Source: Adiantum capillus-veneris
Lineage: Eukaryota; Streptophyta; Polypodiopsida; Polypodiales; Pteridaceae
Reading direction: 5' to 3'
DNA: 64,000 nt
Assembly (NCBI GenBank): GCA_014529385.2
Contig: CM043960.1
Location: 38,727,281 to 38,791,280, forward strand
Shown: positions 44,658 to 55,800 of the stretch, piece after piece
Numbering within the stretch: the stretch's first letter is position 1
Layout: each line of letters begins with the position of its first letter
Made by a program: the position numbers and the translations under genes
The notes under the pieces: generated by a model
What the model saw: the letters and a program-made list of their open reading frames with translations, nothing else
Database searches by the model: none
Told to the model about the DNA's origin: nothing

Positions 44658-46337
44658 GATAGAGTGGAACCACAGGTTGTGGCTGAGCCTGAGCCACCTA
44701 TTGTGCGTAGATCTGGACGTGTCACGCGACCTCCTGATAGGTTTGTTCCATCTATGAACTATGTCATGTTGACTGATTGCAATGAGCCTTCATGTTACAA
44801 GGAAGCAGTGCAAATGAAGGACTCCGGGAATTGGCAATTGGCCATGCAGTCAGAGATGACAGCTCTGCATAAAAACAAGACATGGAAGCTAGTTAAATTA
44901 CCACAGGGCAAAAAGGCTCTACCTTGTAAATGGGTTTACAAGTATAAGATCACGGCTCATGATAGTCAGCCAAAGTACAAAGCAAGGCTTGTTGCCAAGG
45001 GCTTTAAGCAAGAACAAGGCATTGACTTTGATGAAGTCTTCTCTCCGGTGGTCAAGATGACTACATTGAGATGCTTTCTTGCATTGGTTGCCATATTAGA
45101 TTTGGTGTTGCACAAAATGGATGTCAAGACAACGTTCTTGCATGGTGATTTAGATGTGGAAATTTACATGCAGCAGCCAGAAGGGTTTGTTGAGAAAGGC
45201 AAGGAAGATTGGGTATGCCAGTTGTTAAAGAGTCTTTATGGCTTAAAACAATCACCGAGGGCATGGTACCATAAATTCCACAAGTTTATGCTTTCTCAAG
45301 GATACAAACGTAGTGAGTTCGATCATTGTCTATATACAAAGAAGGCTAAGGATGGTAATTGGCTGATCCTTATTTTGTATGTGGATGACATGTTGATTGC
45401 CGGCAAGCACTTGGAAGAAATTTCAGCTTTGAAGTCAAAGATGGCAAAATCGTTTGACATGAAAGACATGGGTGAGGCAAGTCATATACTTGGTATGCGC
45501 ATTGAGAGAGACAGATCAAAGAAGTTGATTTGGTTATCTCAAACAGAGTATATTGACAAGGTTTTGCAAACTTTCAATATGGAGAAGGGAAAGGCACTGA
45601 GTGTTCCATTGCCACCATATGTGAAACTTAGCAAACAAGATTGTCCTGTGTCTGAGGAAGAACGGGCTGAAATGGATAAGATTCCATATGCATCTGCAGT
45701 GGGTAGTTTGATGTATGCAATGATTGCTACTCGCCCAGACATTGCATTTGCAGTGGGAGTAGTAAGTCGATACATGTCAAACCCAGGCAAGAAACATTGG
45801 GAGGCAGTGAAAGGAATATTGAGATACCTGAAAGCTACAAAGAGTATGCGTATATGCTATGGGAGTCAGGAGCTAAGTGTAAAGGGTTTTACAGACTCAG
45901 ATTATGCAGGTGACTTAGACAACCGAAGGTCTACATCAGGGTATGTCTTTACATTGGCTGGTGGAGGAGTATCATGGCGTTCTAGATTACAAGATTGTGT
46001 TACTCAGTCTACTACAGAGGCTGAATATGTTGCATCATCAGAGGCATGCAAAGAATCAATTTGGCTTAATCGACTAGTAACAAATTTGGGAATCAAAGAA
46101 GAGATGCCTGTGTTATATTGTGATAGTCAAAGTGCTATACAATTGGCTCGCAATCCAGTTTATCACTCAAAGACAAAGCATGTGGATGTGAAGTATCATT
46201 TCATCAGGGAAATGCTCGAGGATAAGCAACTTCAGCTTGTCAAAGTTCACACCACAGAAAATCCTGTTGATCTACTTACAAAAGGACTTCCCTCAGAGAG
46301 CTTTGCGCATTTTCGCAAGCAGTTAGGTGTAGGGTAG
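44658..46337 (+). CDS. pol: Copia reverse transcriptase and RNase H
   Basis: The same frame continues to a TAG at 46335. RT motifs include KWVYKYKI, KARLVAKGFKQ, MDVKTTFLHGDL, the SLYGLKQSPRAW block and catalytic YVDDML. RNase H includes FTDSDYAGD, TSGYVF, STTEAEYVA, CDSQSAI and the copia C-terminal signature KTKHVDVKYHFIRE ... VDLLTKGL. No stop lies inside either enzyme domain. Confidence 0.95.
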   Translation, partial: DRVEPQVVAEPEPPIVRRSGRVTRPPDRFVPSMNYVMLTDCNEPSCYKEAVQMKDSGNWQLAMQSEMTALHKNKTWKLVKLPQGKKALPCKWVYKYKITAHDSQPKYKARLVAKGFKQEQGIDFDEVFSPVVKMTTLRCFLALVAILDLVLHKMDVKTTFLHGDLDVEIYMQQPEGFVEKGKEDWVCQLLKSLYGLKQSPRAWYHKFHKFMLSQGYKRSEFDHCLYTKKAKDGNWLILILYVDDMLIAGKHLEEISALKSKMAKSFDMKDMGEASHILGMRIERDRSKKLIWLSQTEYIDKVLQTFNMEKGKALSVPLPPYVKLSKQDCPVSEEERAEMDKIPYASAVGSLMYAMIATRPDIAFAVGVVSRYMSNPGKKHWEAVKGILRYLKATKSMRICYGSQELSVKGFTDSDYAGDLDNRRSTSGYVFTLAGGGVSWRSRLQDCVTQSTTEAEYVASSEACKESIWLNRLVTNLGIKEEMPVLYCDSQSAIQLARNPVYHSKTKHVDVKYHFIREMLEDKQLQLVKVHTTENPVDLLTKGLPSESFAHFRKQLGVG

Positions 46338-46426
46338 TACATCACTTCTCTACATCTCTTGTATATTATCTTGTATAGTAGCTTCTCTCACACTTAAAGT
46401 ACCACATTGGACTTTAAGTGGGAGGT

Positions 46427-46618
46427 TGTTGGGGTATAAAGCCCAATGTGGTCGCCCAGGTAAGTGGGCGGGCCGCCAGGTATGTACACATATTCTTTTG
46501 TAAAAACCTAATAAGAACTCACTATGCTCTACACATTACAGTAGAGCGAGTTCACCATATCGTCGTGCTCTTCTTCTCGCACTCTCTCTCGCGTCGCACT
46601 TCCGCTCGTACTCCTTCA
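46427..46618 (+). repeat. 3' LTR of the copia element
   Basis: 192 bp, preceded by the purine-rich AAGTGGGAGGT (PPT, about 46416-46426). Two differences from the 5' LTR (A for C in ATAAGAACTC, G for A in GAGCGAG). Confidence 0.95.
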
Positions 46619-46729
46619 GATATATAGGGCGTCGATAACTTTGGGTTATGTTGTAGTGAATTTTCTCTTTCAAAATCTCACTGCTAGACCTACAAAATAT
46701 CAAACTTCCCACCTTTTTTATTTCCCTCC

Positions 46730-47060
46730 AAAATCACTCCCCTCTCTCTATCTCTTCTCTCTCCTACTTTTCAACACACACTCTTCCTCCTTCCCTCTTT
46801 CACTCCTCTCCCTCTCTCTTTTCTCTCCTACTTTTCAGCACACATTCTTCCTCCTTCCCTCTCCTTGTTGCAGGTCCACTCCATAGCTTTGTTGCAGTTC
46901 TCCCCCCAATAGTCTCCACTCCATAGCCCTCCTCTCCACTCCGTAGCTCTCTTGCAGCTCTCCTCTCCACTCCCTCGTAGCTCTCTTGCAGCTCTCCATC
47001 CCATAGCCCTTCACTCCATAGCTCACCTCTCCACTTTGTGTCTCTGTTGAAGCTCTCCAC
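46730..47060. repeat. Pyrimidine-rich imperfect tandem repeats
   Basis: Repeated units contain CTCTCCACTCCATAGCTCT and TTGCAGCTCTCC with a period of roughly 35-40 bp. They lie just upstream of the decayed gene that follows, so they may belong to its 5' UTR. Confidence 0.6.
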
Positions 47061-47062
47061 TC

Positions 47063-48262
47063 TTGCTTGAGGCCAGCTTTATTCCCCTTGCCCTGGAGCT
47101 AGGCGACATTACAAGCCTCCCATCCACAACAAGACCGTCAAGTTCAGAAATGGTTTATCTACATAATCGGTTGCCAAAGGACTTCGCACCCTCAAAGTGT
47201 CATTACTTGCAAACTGCACAAAGCCTCTACCCTAATGATCCAATCATCAATATGTATCCAACATTCAATAGCCTTGCTTCATTCTTACAATATGTAGGTA
47301 GAGGGGAGCAAGGTCTTCTTGGATACTGCAAGTGATTTTTGACTATTGGAGCTGATAGCACACAATGGTCTTTGCATCAATGTCAACTTCTTTCCCATAC
47401 CACTAATGGATTGCACGAAAGGATTGTTCATGCAGAGGAGGAAGTAGAAAATCTTAAGCTATAGGTGGAAGAGAAGGATGCTAAGATTGCAAAGCTTGAA
47501 GAGAAGACTTTGCATCTTAAAAAGACGCCCTTAGGTGCAAGGGAACGTAAGAGGAGCTTCAATGCCATAGAAACTTTAGCCCCCGGAGGCGGTGCTAGAA
47601 AAAGAAGGGTTATAGCTACAAGGTACATTTAATTTACTACGTTCCAATCTGTTCTTTTGTGGTAATGTTTTTGTCCATTCTTGTAGGAATTTTGTGGTAA
47701 TGCTTTTGTTCATTCTTGAAGAAATTTTATCCAAGAGCTGTGTGGTGTCCACAGCCAGGAGGATCGCATCCATTTGTTAAGTTTGTGCCTTAAGAAATCG
47801 GATGTTGTAGCCCTTTTACGAGCACCAAATGCAAAATATTTAAACAATGTTGTCACAAAGGAGATGATGCAAAAGGTTTCAAATCTTGTGAGTGATGTTG
47901 ATGTACAGAAGGCTTGTGATGAAGTTGGAACTAGTACCAAGGGATACATTGCCTTATATGGTCTCCTTAAGGATGCTTTACAGTGGGAAAGAGGAATTAC
48001 TGAGAATGTTTTTCCTATACCACTTAAGGTCAATCTTGCTAAGAAGGCCTCGAACGAGGATATGTAATTTCGAATAGGAGGCTATTTGCACATAGAGGAG
48101 ATAATACCTTCATCCATCTTTACCAAGAGGTCAAAATGAGTTAAGAAACGTGCCAATGCAAGCATAGGTGCAGACAGGGTGGACGAGGGATTTCCTTACT
48201 CATTGTCAGATAATATTTTTGTGGATTTGAGAAGGCTTCAAATGGCAATGATACATCTTAAT
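47063..48262 (+). pseudogene. Decayed spliced gene of unknown function, cut by copy B repeats
   Basis: One frame runs 47063-47620 (contains KCHYLQTAQSLYPNDP, then a Lys/Glu coiled-coil stretch KDAKIAKLEEKT and a basic ARKRR string) with stops at 47333 (TGA) and near 47464 (TAG). The frame then meets a GTACAT donor near 47622 and resumes, in phase, after an AG near 47723 (NFIQELCGVHSQEDR, KKSDVVALLRAPNAKY). It stays readable past a TAA at 48065 to about 48262, where copy B repeats begin. An intron in phase argues for a real former gene rather than chance. No family was recognised. It is not obviously part of either neighbouring element. Confidence 0.45.
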
Positions 48263-48356
48263 GGTGTAACTTGAAATTTTCACCCCAGCTTCTCCTTGAT
48301 GTGCTGATCACAGTGGTGTGCTCATAGGTTGGTTTGGAGTCCTAAATCAAGTTGAA

Positions 48357-49804
48357 GACATCCTACGCGTAGGATGTCTTTTTGCTTTGTTTCAACTCAA
48401 ACTTGCACTGTAGCTTCCCCTTGATGTGCTAAACTCACATCTATTTTTACTTTCCGATTCTGACACCTATAGGCTGGTCAAATGATCAAGAATCTGTTCC
48501 AGAAGCCTGATGTCTATTCTGATGAATTCCCAAGTCAAATCAACTCCAAATTGGACCAAAATTGACTAGGAGGCTTGCCTAAGGCTATACAACACCCTGC
48601 TATGTCCACAATTTGAATTTGGCCTCTAAATCATGCCTTAGACATCCTACGTGTAGTATGTCTAACTACTCAGAATTGCCCCAAATTTGAACCACATACT
48701 CTCCTTAAGGTGCTGATCACAGTGGTATGCTCAAAATTAAGTTTGGAGTGCAAAATCACACATATGACATCCTACGCGTAGGATGTCTTTTTGGCCTGTT
48801 TGACCCCATACTTGACCCAAAGCTTCCCCTTGATGTCAGCAACCCAGTGGTATGCTCAGATTTTGGTTTGGATTTCAAAAGACCCCAATTTTCGTTGTTC
48901 TAGTCTTTTTCAGTCAAAAGTGCTAAAGTCTGCTTTGGAACCCCGTTTCTCCCCCAAATGAGATGAAAACTCTCTCAGTCACTCAATATATCATGCAGAT
49001 CATGCTCCTGCAGCCATCCTATGGTTTTGGTCTTGGAATAATGCCTTGGCACAATTTGGGTAGGATGTTTGGCAATTTCAGTCTATCTGGCCTTATCCTG
49101 TCAAGATATGGTCAAGTTCCCCTTTCCAGGTGAAAATAGGGTAAAACCTAGCTTCTGAACACACTGGTCAACTCAGAATTTCAAAATTTCCACCAGATCA
49201 CCCTGTAGACATCCTACACGTAGGATGTCTTTTTTTCTCAGAATGGACTTCTGTTTCTACCCAAGGTGCTTCTTGATGCATATAACAAGAATATGTGATC
49301 ACAGCAAATTTTGGATGTCAAAATTGCTCAGAATCACCACTTTTGGGAAAATATTTCTCTGAAAGAGTAACATCCACTTAACTCTCATTCTATATGTCCA
49401 AATGACATGAGCTTTGGTGTGTGTGTCCAACACAACATGCAGAATATGGGTATAATGTCAAAATTTGATTTTTGTTTCCAGAATCACTCTCTAGACATCC
49501 TACGCGTAGGATGTCTACTGATGAAATTTGTGGCAGAATTCATCCACAGGCATCCCCAAGTCTTGAGCACTACTTTTCAAGCATTCCTACCAGTTTTTAT
49601 GCAAAATTGTGCTCAGAATCTTAAGTTTCTTGTTTTCGCATTTTTGACACTCCGTCTTTGGTCTTTTGGGTGTCAAGAGTTGGTCAAAACTTTAGTTTCA
49701 ATGTATACTTAGGGTAAACCCCCCCTTCTGAACACACTGGTGCAGTCAGAATTTTCAAATTTGGTCTCCAGAACCCCCTTGAGACATCCTACGCGTAGGA
49801 TGTC
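48357..49804. repeat. Palindrome array of copy B, six cores
   Basis: Cores (22 bp with flanking G and C) start at 48357, 48641, 48766, 49208, 49494 and 49783. Spacings are 284, 125, 442, 286 and 289; 125+442 equals two 283.5-bp units, so one core is displaced within an otherwise regular array. Four cores are perfect. 49208 has one change and 48641 two. Confidence 0.9.
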
Positions 49805-50329
49805 TATGTTTACAGAATTGCAGGTTTTCTTCACAGAACCCTTGCAAATGCTCTTTTATATGCACAGCATCAGTCAGTCATACAAAAATATCCACAAAAG
49901 CTTGTTTAATGCATTTTTACCCTCAAAAGCACATTTTTTCGTGATTTCAAATGCAATCAAGCACTTTAGCAAATAATTCAGTGTTGAATAGCTCTAGATC
50001 AGAATCGGATCACTTACCTAAAGCTACTCCTACAAATCATATGGGGTTTTGCATCTATGACTAGAAAAACGCTTCACTACCACACACGGACTAGTAAACG
50101 CTTTTATCACCTCACAAATCACTAGACCACCAACAACTACTCTAATCCACAGATCCTAACTAAACCTATCTAGTCACAGACCCTCGGCAAGACACACGCT
50201 TCCTGGCTATCCACTTGATCGCGGAATATCCTCTTCCAGATCCACTTAAGAAAAACTCTTTCTTTAGCCGAAACTAAATCAAGCAACCATCACACGAGTG
50301 TTAATAGGAAACCTACTTAGGTCCTTGTG
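49805..50329 (-). other. Leader between PBS and palindrome array (copy B)
   Basis: Non-coding sequence with short recurring words (ACTAGTCCGT, GTGACTAGATAGG on the minus strand). No ORF or second copy is visible here. Confidence 0.5.
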
Positions 50330-50347
50330 TCCTCGGCAACGGTGCCA
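50330..50347 (-). other. Primer binding site, tRNA-Asp type (copy B)
   Basis: The minus strand reads TGGCACCGTTGCCGAGGA, matching the Athila-type tRNA-Asp PBS at 16 of 18 positions, one base after the LTR end. It identifies the family as primed like OTA gypsy elements. Confidence 0.78.
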
Positions 50348-50348
50348 A

Positions 50349-51311
50349 TGTTGGACGGGAGAGACTCACACACCCATGAAGTGCATGCAAACACTACCTA
50401 GATCAACATAATGTCAATCGAGGACACAGATGACACGATAGGCACACGGAGGAAATCTCTTTAGCTTGTCAGGCTGAGACCATCCTACACATACAACACT
50501 CTGGAAGGCCAACTAAACCACAATCAAGAACCTCACTCCTCTCAACTACACCACCTAGCCACATACACACGTACGGAAGGTAACTCACCTAATCATGCCA
50601 GATTCATACGAAACTTAAGGAACACCATCCCCTCACTAGGATACACATGTCCCTAAGCTTCTACACTCAAAACCCTCACTCTAAACCTATCTGCAGAAAA
50701 CGCGTAGGATGACAGAGCAGAATTTTGAAAGTGCCCGAAACTGAAATTTATGAGTACCTATGCGTAGCTTATGTCGCCACGATTCTATAGACTACTAGCA
50801 CGCAGAAAACAGACATCGTTTGATACACTTACGACCACAAATAGCTCGTAGATGCGTCGGCGTGTGCGCTTCGTCTCGCGTGGAATGCTTGGCGTTGTCG
50901 CGTAGCTCTCCCCGAGCCTACAGCAATGGTGCAGTCGGATCTCCAATGTGTTGAGCGAGCCGGGCGTAGCAAAAGGATGAAGCTCACACTCACTCTCTTT
51001 CTCTCTCTCTCTCTCACACAGTAGACGGCAGCGCTAAAGTTTTGATTATGAAAAAGTCCTCTTTACAAAATGACCTAGGTACCTTATATACTAAGGCTAC
51101 CTTAGGTTTAACCAAAAATGGGGTTGAAAGGGTCAAATGGCTTTGTATTTACAATCTAGAAGTGCCATTGCACCCCGGCTTCTGAAACTAGAATAACTAC
51201 TCATTACAAATGACGTTTATAGCCATAATCCGCAGCATTTCATAACTTGCAAAAGATAAGACTTTGGTACGAAACTTGAGTTATGTTGTGTTGTTGACCC
51301 AGCGGTCAACA
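50349..51311 (-). repeat. 5' LTR of copy B (963 bp)
   Basis: On the minus strand it starts TGTTGACCGC and ends CCGTCCAACA, with a 5-bp inverted terminus TGTTG/CAACA. A TATA-like TATATAAGG lies near 51085-51095, and a GAGAGAGAGA block near 51003-51016. CATCCTACGCG, half of the family palindrome, occurs near 50700. U5 ends exactly like copy A. Confidence 0.75.
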
Positions 51312-51552
51312 AATGTGGAAAATCCTTGAACTATCAGAGGGATTTTGGGGACGTAAGTGAAGTCCAAATCCAATATTTTTTCCACCAGAAGACTTCAATT
51401 ACTGGTGGGCAGATTCAAGCCAAGTCATCACAGTTCAAAAATATAGTGCAACATGGATTACGCCACCTCATTTAGCAAAGATAAGTTATGCAAAAGAATG
51501 CTTGTGAAAGCACCTACTCACTGCTATAATCACAGATCAAATATGTTGTTGG

Positions 51553-52680
51553 ACATGGATTGTGATGCATGACCCCCAACGTGTTAGAACACGGAAATTT
51601 CAATGCAAACAGTTTGTCCATGCCTTTGGAAAGGTGCCCTATAAATTTGGGGTAAAATGGACATTAATGTCATCAAAAACCAAAGAAAATTGAGATTTAA
51701 TCATCAAATGGTCATTTTCACCCACATATGGAAATTTGATCCAAATTCAAGAAAAAGTGCACCATTAGCTTAGGGAACCTACCTAGAAGCTAACCCCAAA
51801 TTTTGGTTCAAAATGGTGTCTGAACATTGATCACAATCAATGTCCCCCTAAGCAGATTTGTCAAAAACTAGATGCAGATCGTATGTAGTGGTCAATGAAT
51901 GTAAAATGTGGCAAGATTTCAGTGTTTGGTCATGTCAAGTGATTAGTGTCAAGTTTGGCATTGTCAAAGTATTAAGTGCAAAAATTATGGTCTTGGGCAA
52001 AGTTTTGATGCCAAAAAGGGTTGGTGAATTTAAAGTATGTCAATGGAAGCACAACTTGCTTAAAAGTGTGCAAAACATGCCATATGGACTGGAGGGTTCA
52101 ACAAACTCCAATTGGGGTAAAAGTCAATAGACAAAAAGGATTTGGGTACTTCTTCAACTCCAAATCATTAGATGGGCAAAATATTAAGCAGATTGATGAC
52201 TATCAAAGATCAAATATGCCAACCAAAACCAAATATGGCAAAGTCGAACCAAATTGGGCCATAACCTGGGAAATTGGGAAAACTTGAGAAATACTTGTCC
52301 AAATTTGAAAATAACTTCACCAGTGTGTTAGGATATGCTCTAGGAATAAGTACCCCAAGTTTACCCAAAAAGGATGCCAAACATGGATCGTGAGATCCAT
52401 GACCCTTGAGAGTTTCTAGACCAAAGTCTTGCCATCAGGTCCCAAATGCCCAAAATAGCCTAACCCTAATTTTTCAAGCCATTTGAATACCAAAACCTTG
52501 ACCAAAATGCCAAATTTCTCTAAGTTTGAATAAATTTCCAAAAAGTGGCATAAATCCTCAACCAATGATCCAAATTCAAAAAACATTGGACCATAGTATC
52601 CCCAAAGCATTCTTTATAAGATAATATCATCAAAAATTCCAGATGTGTTTCAACATGGATCATCCCCTTGAGCCAAAGTT
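51553..52680. repeat. ~275-bp tandem repeats with a different palindromic core (copy C)
   Basis: Cores start at 51553 (ACATGGATTGTGATGCATGA), 51824 (ACATTGATCACAATCAATGT, 8-bp arms), about 52075 (degenerate, CCATATGG), 52381 (CATGGATCGTGAGATCCATG, 8-bp arms) and 52653 (half only). Spacing is about 250-306 bp with a mean near 275. Words such as CCAAATTCAA recur between cores, as in copy A's array. Confidence 0.6.
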
Positions 52681-52879
52681 TACGTGTAACCATATGACCT
52701 AGTGCCTGTAGTTGTCCTAGATGCACTAGTGAAGTTTGGAATTGTTTTGATCAAGTTATGCTCATTTTTTATTTTCTGGTCAAGTTTGCAATTTTTTTAC
52801 TTTCTCGACAAATTTTTGATCAACTCCCGAAGCTAATTGGTGTGATTTTCCGATGCCAGAATGCTTCGTAGAAGACCCA

Positions 52880-55800
52880 AAAACTAGTGAGAATCTACTC
52901 CCTACCAAGTGGTGGTGATCTCGTCCAACGAGAAAGCACACATTTCAAAAAAAGAGCTCGCCAAGATACTGACCAACATTTTCATTGGAAAATTCTAAGT
53001 GGCCAATGGTACCAAAATCAAGGAAACCATATTTCCAAAAGAGCTATGGACCCTATACCAGCATCGGGAAGTCATAGAGAAGTCCTGATGCTTGCAGATG
53101 GATACATTTTCATATTACCTCCATGGGGAACATATTTCCATAGGGCTCATGGGCTCAATCTAGTACAACAACGAGGCTACTTTGACAGAGAAATATGGAG
53201 AGATGACCATCTACCTCCAAGAAACCATAATCTGGTACTGAAGACAAAACTTAATTGACAACGACAAGGCCTTCGTCAAGCAGCAATGCCACAAGTTCAC
53301 ACATAAAGATCTGGTCTACTCATAGATGCAACTACCATTGCGGCTAATTTCATAGCACCTAAAAGTACAGAAGCCACCAAGATACACCAAGCCCTCCATC
53401 TACCTACAGGAAACCATAATCTGGTACTGAAGACAAAACTTAATTGACAACAACAAGGCCTTTGTCAAGCAGCAATGCGACAAGTTCACACATAAAGATC
53501 TAGTCTACTCATAGATGCAGCTGCCATTACAGATAATTTTGCAGCACCTAAAAGTACAGAAGCCACCAAGATACAGCAAGTCCAATCTGCACATTATAGT
53601 TGTCATGGAAATGGGGCTTGCTGAACAAAGAGTTGTCCGCTGTGATTTGGACAACTACATCCTGGACGACCTAGTGAAAGAAAATCTCAAGAGCAATGAC
53701 ATGAATAATACATACATGAATGCAGGGAAGGTGCTTACCAGAATATCATACCAAGCCCTAGGGATGATTGATCAACTACCTCCAATTGATTCTCAGATTG
53801 ACTAGCTGCACAAAGCTAAACATGCGGTCCAGGTGGTAGGAGTACCCTCATCTGCACCTAGAAATAGAATGACAAGAGGTCAAAGCTCAAAGAAGAAAGT
53901 ATTGAATAAAAATGCATATAAAAAAGCAATAGAGTCATATGTAGAGCTCAGTGGTAAACTCAAGCCGAGAAACAGGGATACATCATTGGAGTTCCAATCC
54001 ATTGTTGAAGAATAAGAAGAGGAAGACGCCCTCACCATTCCTCAATGGAAGAAGCCCAACGGCTGAGGAAAGAAAGACAGAAGAAGATTGCGGAAGAAAA
54101 GAAGAAAATTGAGGACAAAGGGGCTGATGCAGATGATGATGAGGAGGAAGACTTAAGAAAATCCCTCAAGCAACAAAAAGCGGAACAGCTTGAGAAAATC
54201 AAGCAATACAAGAGGAGGACAGTAGTTGATGCAGTGGAGCTTGCCAGCACCATGCGATAGCACATCCACAATGTATTGGAAACAAAAGTGGAACACATAA
54301 CTCAAAAGGATTCCAAGAAACCACAAACCAATGATCTAGAATCACCTGAAGACTCCCCCAAGGGCATAGATAAAGACATTGAAAACCCACCAAGGGAGAA
54401 GATGGGTGCGGAACCTCTAGAGATGGCACCACCTCTCTCTCCCAAGCCAACACCACCACCATCTGTTGCAGAGGCCACAAGTGCTCCTGTAAAGACAAGC
54501 AAAACTCAAGGGCAATCCCCTATGGAGTAGCAAAATCTTATGAAAAAAGATGAGGACAAGCAAGTTGATAAAGTGGATAACAAGCTTGAAGTGCTAGAAA
54601 CAGACAAAAACAAAGTGGAGTCCACAAAGCAAGAGACCACTCAACAACAGATTCCTCCGGAGAAAAATAACTCTAATAGACAACAAGAAGATCAAGAGGA
54701 TAAAGAACCTACAAAGACAGAGCAGACTCCATTTGAAGAGAAAGAGCAAGCTAAAGAAAAGGAGATACCAAAATAGAAAGAGTTGGAAGCTGGTACATCT
54801 TAACAACGAACCACATCAGAAAGAGGATAGTATCTCCATGCTCTAGAGCTATGATCGAGGATGGGGATAGTCTCATCCAAGAGTTAAACCTAGACGAGCA
54901 TCTAGGATGAGCATCTAGAGCATATCAAGTTGCAGTTCTAGTGTCAAAGAGCCATATCCAACCTACAAGAGTTGGATGCAAGTGATGATAAAGTTGAAGG
55001 TCTGCATTGAGAGAAGAAAATTAAAGGATCTGACAACAAATTGAAGAGGTACAAGAGAGCCACAGTCAGCTAAAATAAGACCTACTAGGGGAGAGAAAAA
55101 GAGACAACAAGCATTTGGAGCTAGAGAAGGAGCAACAAAAGAAAGTGAAGCTCAAGGAGTCATACAATGTGGTAAAGAACACTTCATCACAACTCTTAGC
55201 CATGCAAGACACCCGACCCTGGCTTCCACATCATAGGCTCCAACTCCACTGCTAGAAGAGCTAAAAGCAGGCAGAGATTAGCTAGCACAGGAAATATATG
55301 ATAGATAGATCGTGATGGCAGGTCATTAAGATATCCAAGCTCAAAAGGATCAAGAGACCTTGTAGCTAAAGGAACAACTAGCGAAGGCACATGCAGACTC
55401 ATCTGCTCAAGAGGAGAAATATGCTTTGGAGCTACAACAGAAAGAGCTGGAATTCAATGCCCTCCAAGACAAAGCTATTGTGCTAGTACAACAAACACCT
55501 GCACCAGAAACCTAGTAGCTCTTCCAAGAACATCTACTGATGGAGTCCTCCATGATTTTGAAGCTACAAAGGAGACTCTGGATGCAAAAGATGAACAAAA
55601 AATGGATCTCAAAAGTGGAGGATCCCTCTCGTAGAGCGTACATGCATTATGAGCTAAAGGTATTGGAATCAGTGGCCCTATTAATGATCAAGCCAGACAA
55701 ATCCATGCAAAATTTTGGCCATGAGATGATTCCTTTACCGCTCATGAAGCAACAGGCCATCCTGTGGAAGAAAAAGCTAATGGCAGCTCTAGAGCCAAAC

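Larger units (their letters stand above)
41067..46618 (+). mobile_element. Complete Ty1/copia element
   Basis: 192-bp LTRs (41067-41258, 46427-46618) differ at two positions by eye. An iMet PBS, a 1.08-kb leader, one gag-pol frame and a short PPT lie between them. Perfect target duplications GATAT flank it (41062-41066, 46619-46623). All catalytic motifs are present, but two in-frame TAG codons (43446, 44655) interrupt the frame. The insertion is young. Confidence 0.95.
48263..51311 (-). mobile_element. RT-less LTR element, copy B (LTR, PBS and palindrome array only)
   Basis: Read on the minus strand: LTR 51311-50349, PBS 50347-50330, a ~500-bp leader, then palindrome repeats down to 48357. 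The ORF region is missing, because sequence left of 48263 is an unrelated plus-strand gene remnant. The LTR resembles copy A's 3' LTR and the repeat core is identical, so A and B belong to one family. This gives the 5' half that copy A lacks. Confidence 0.7.
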
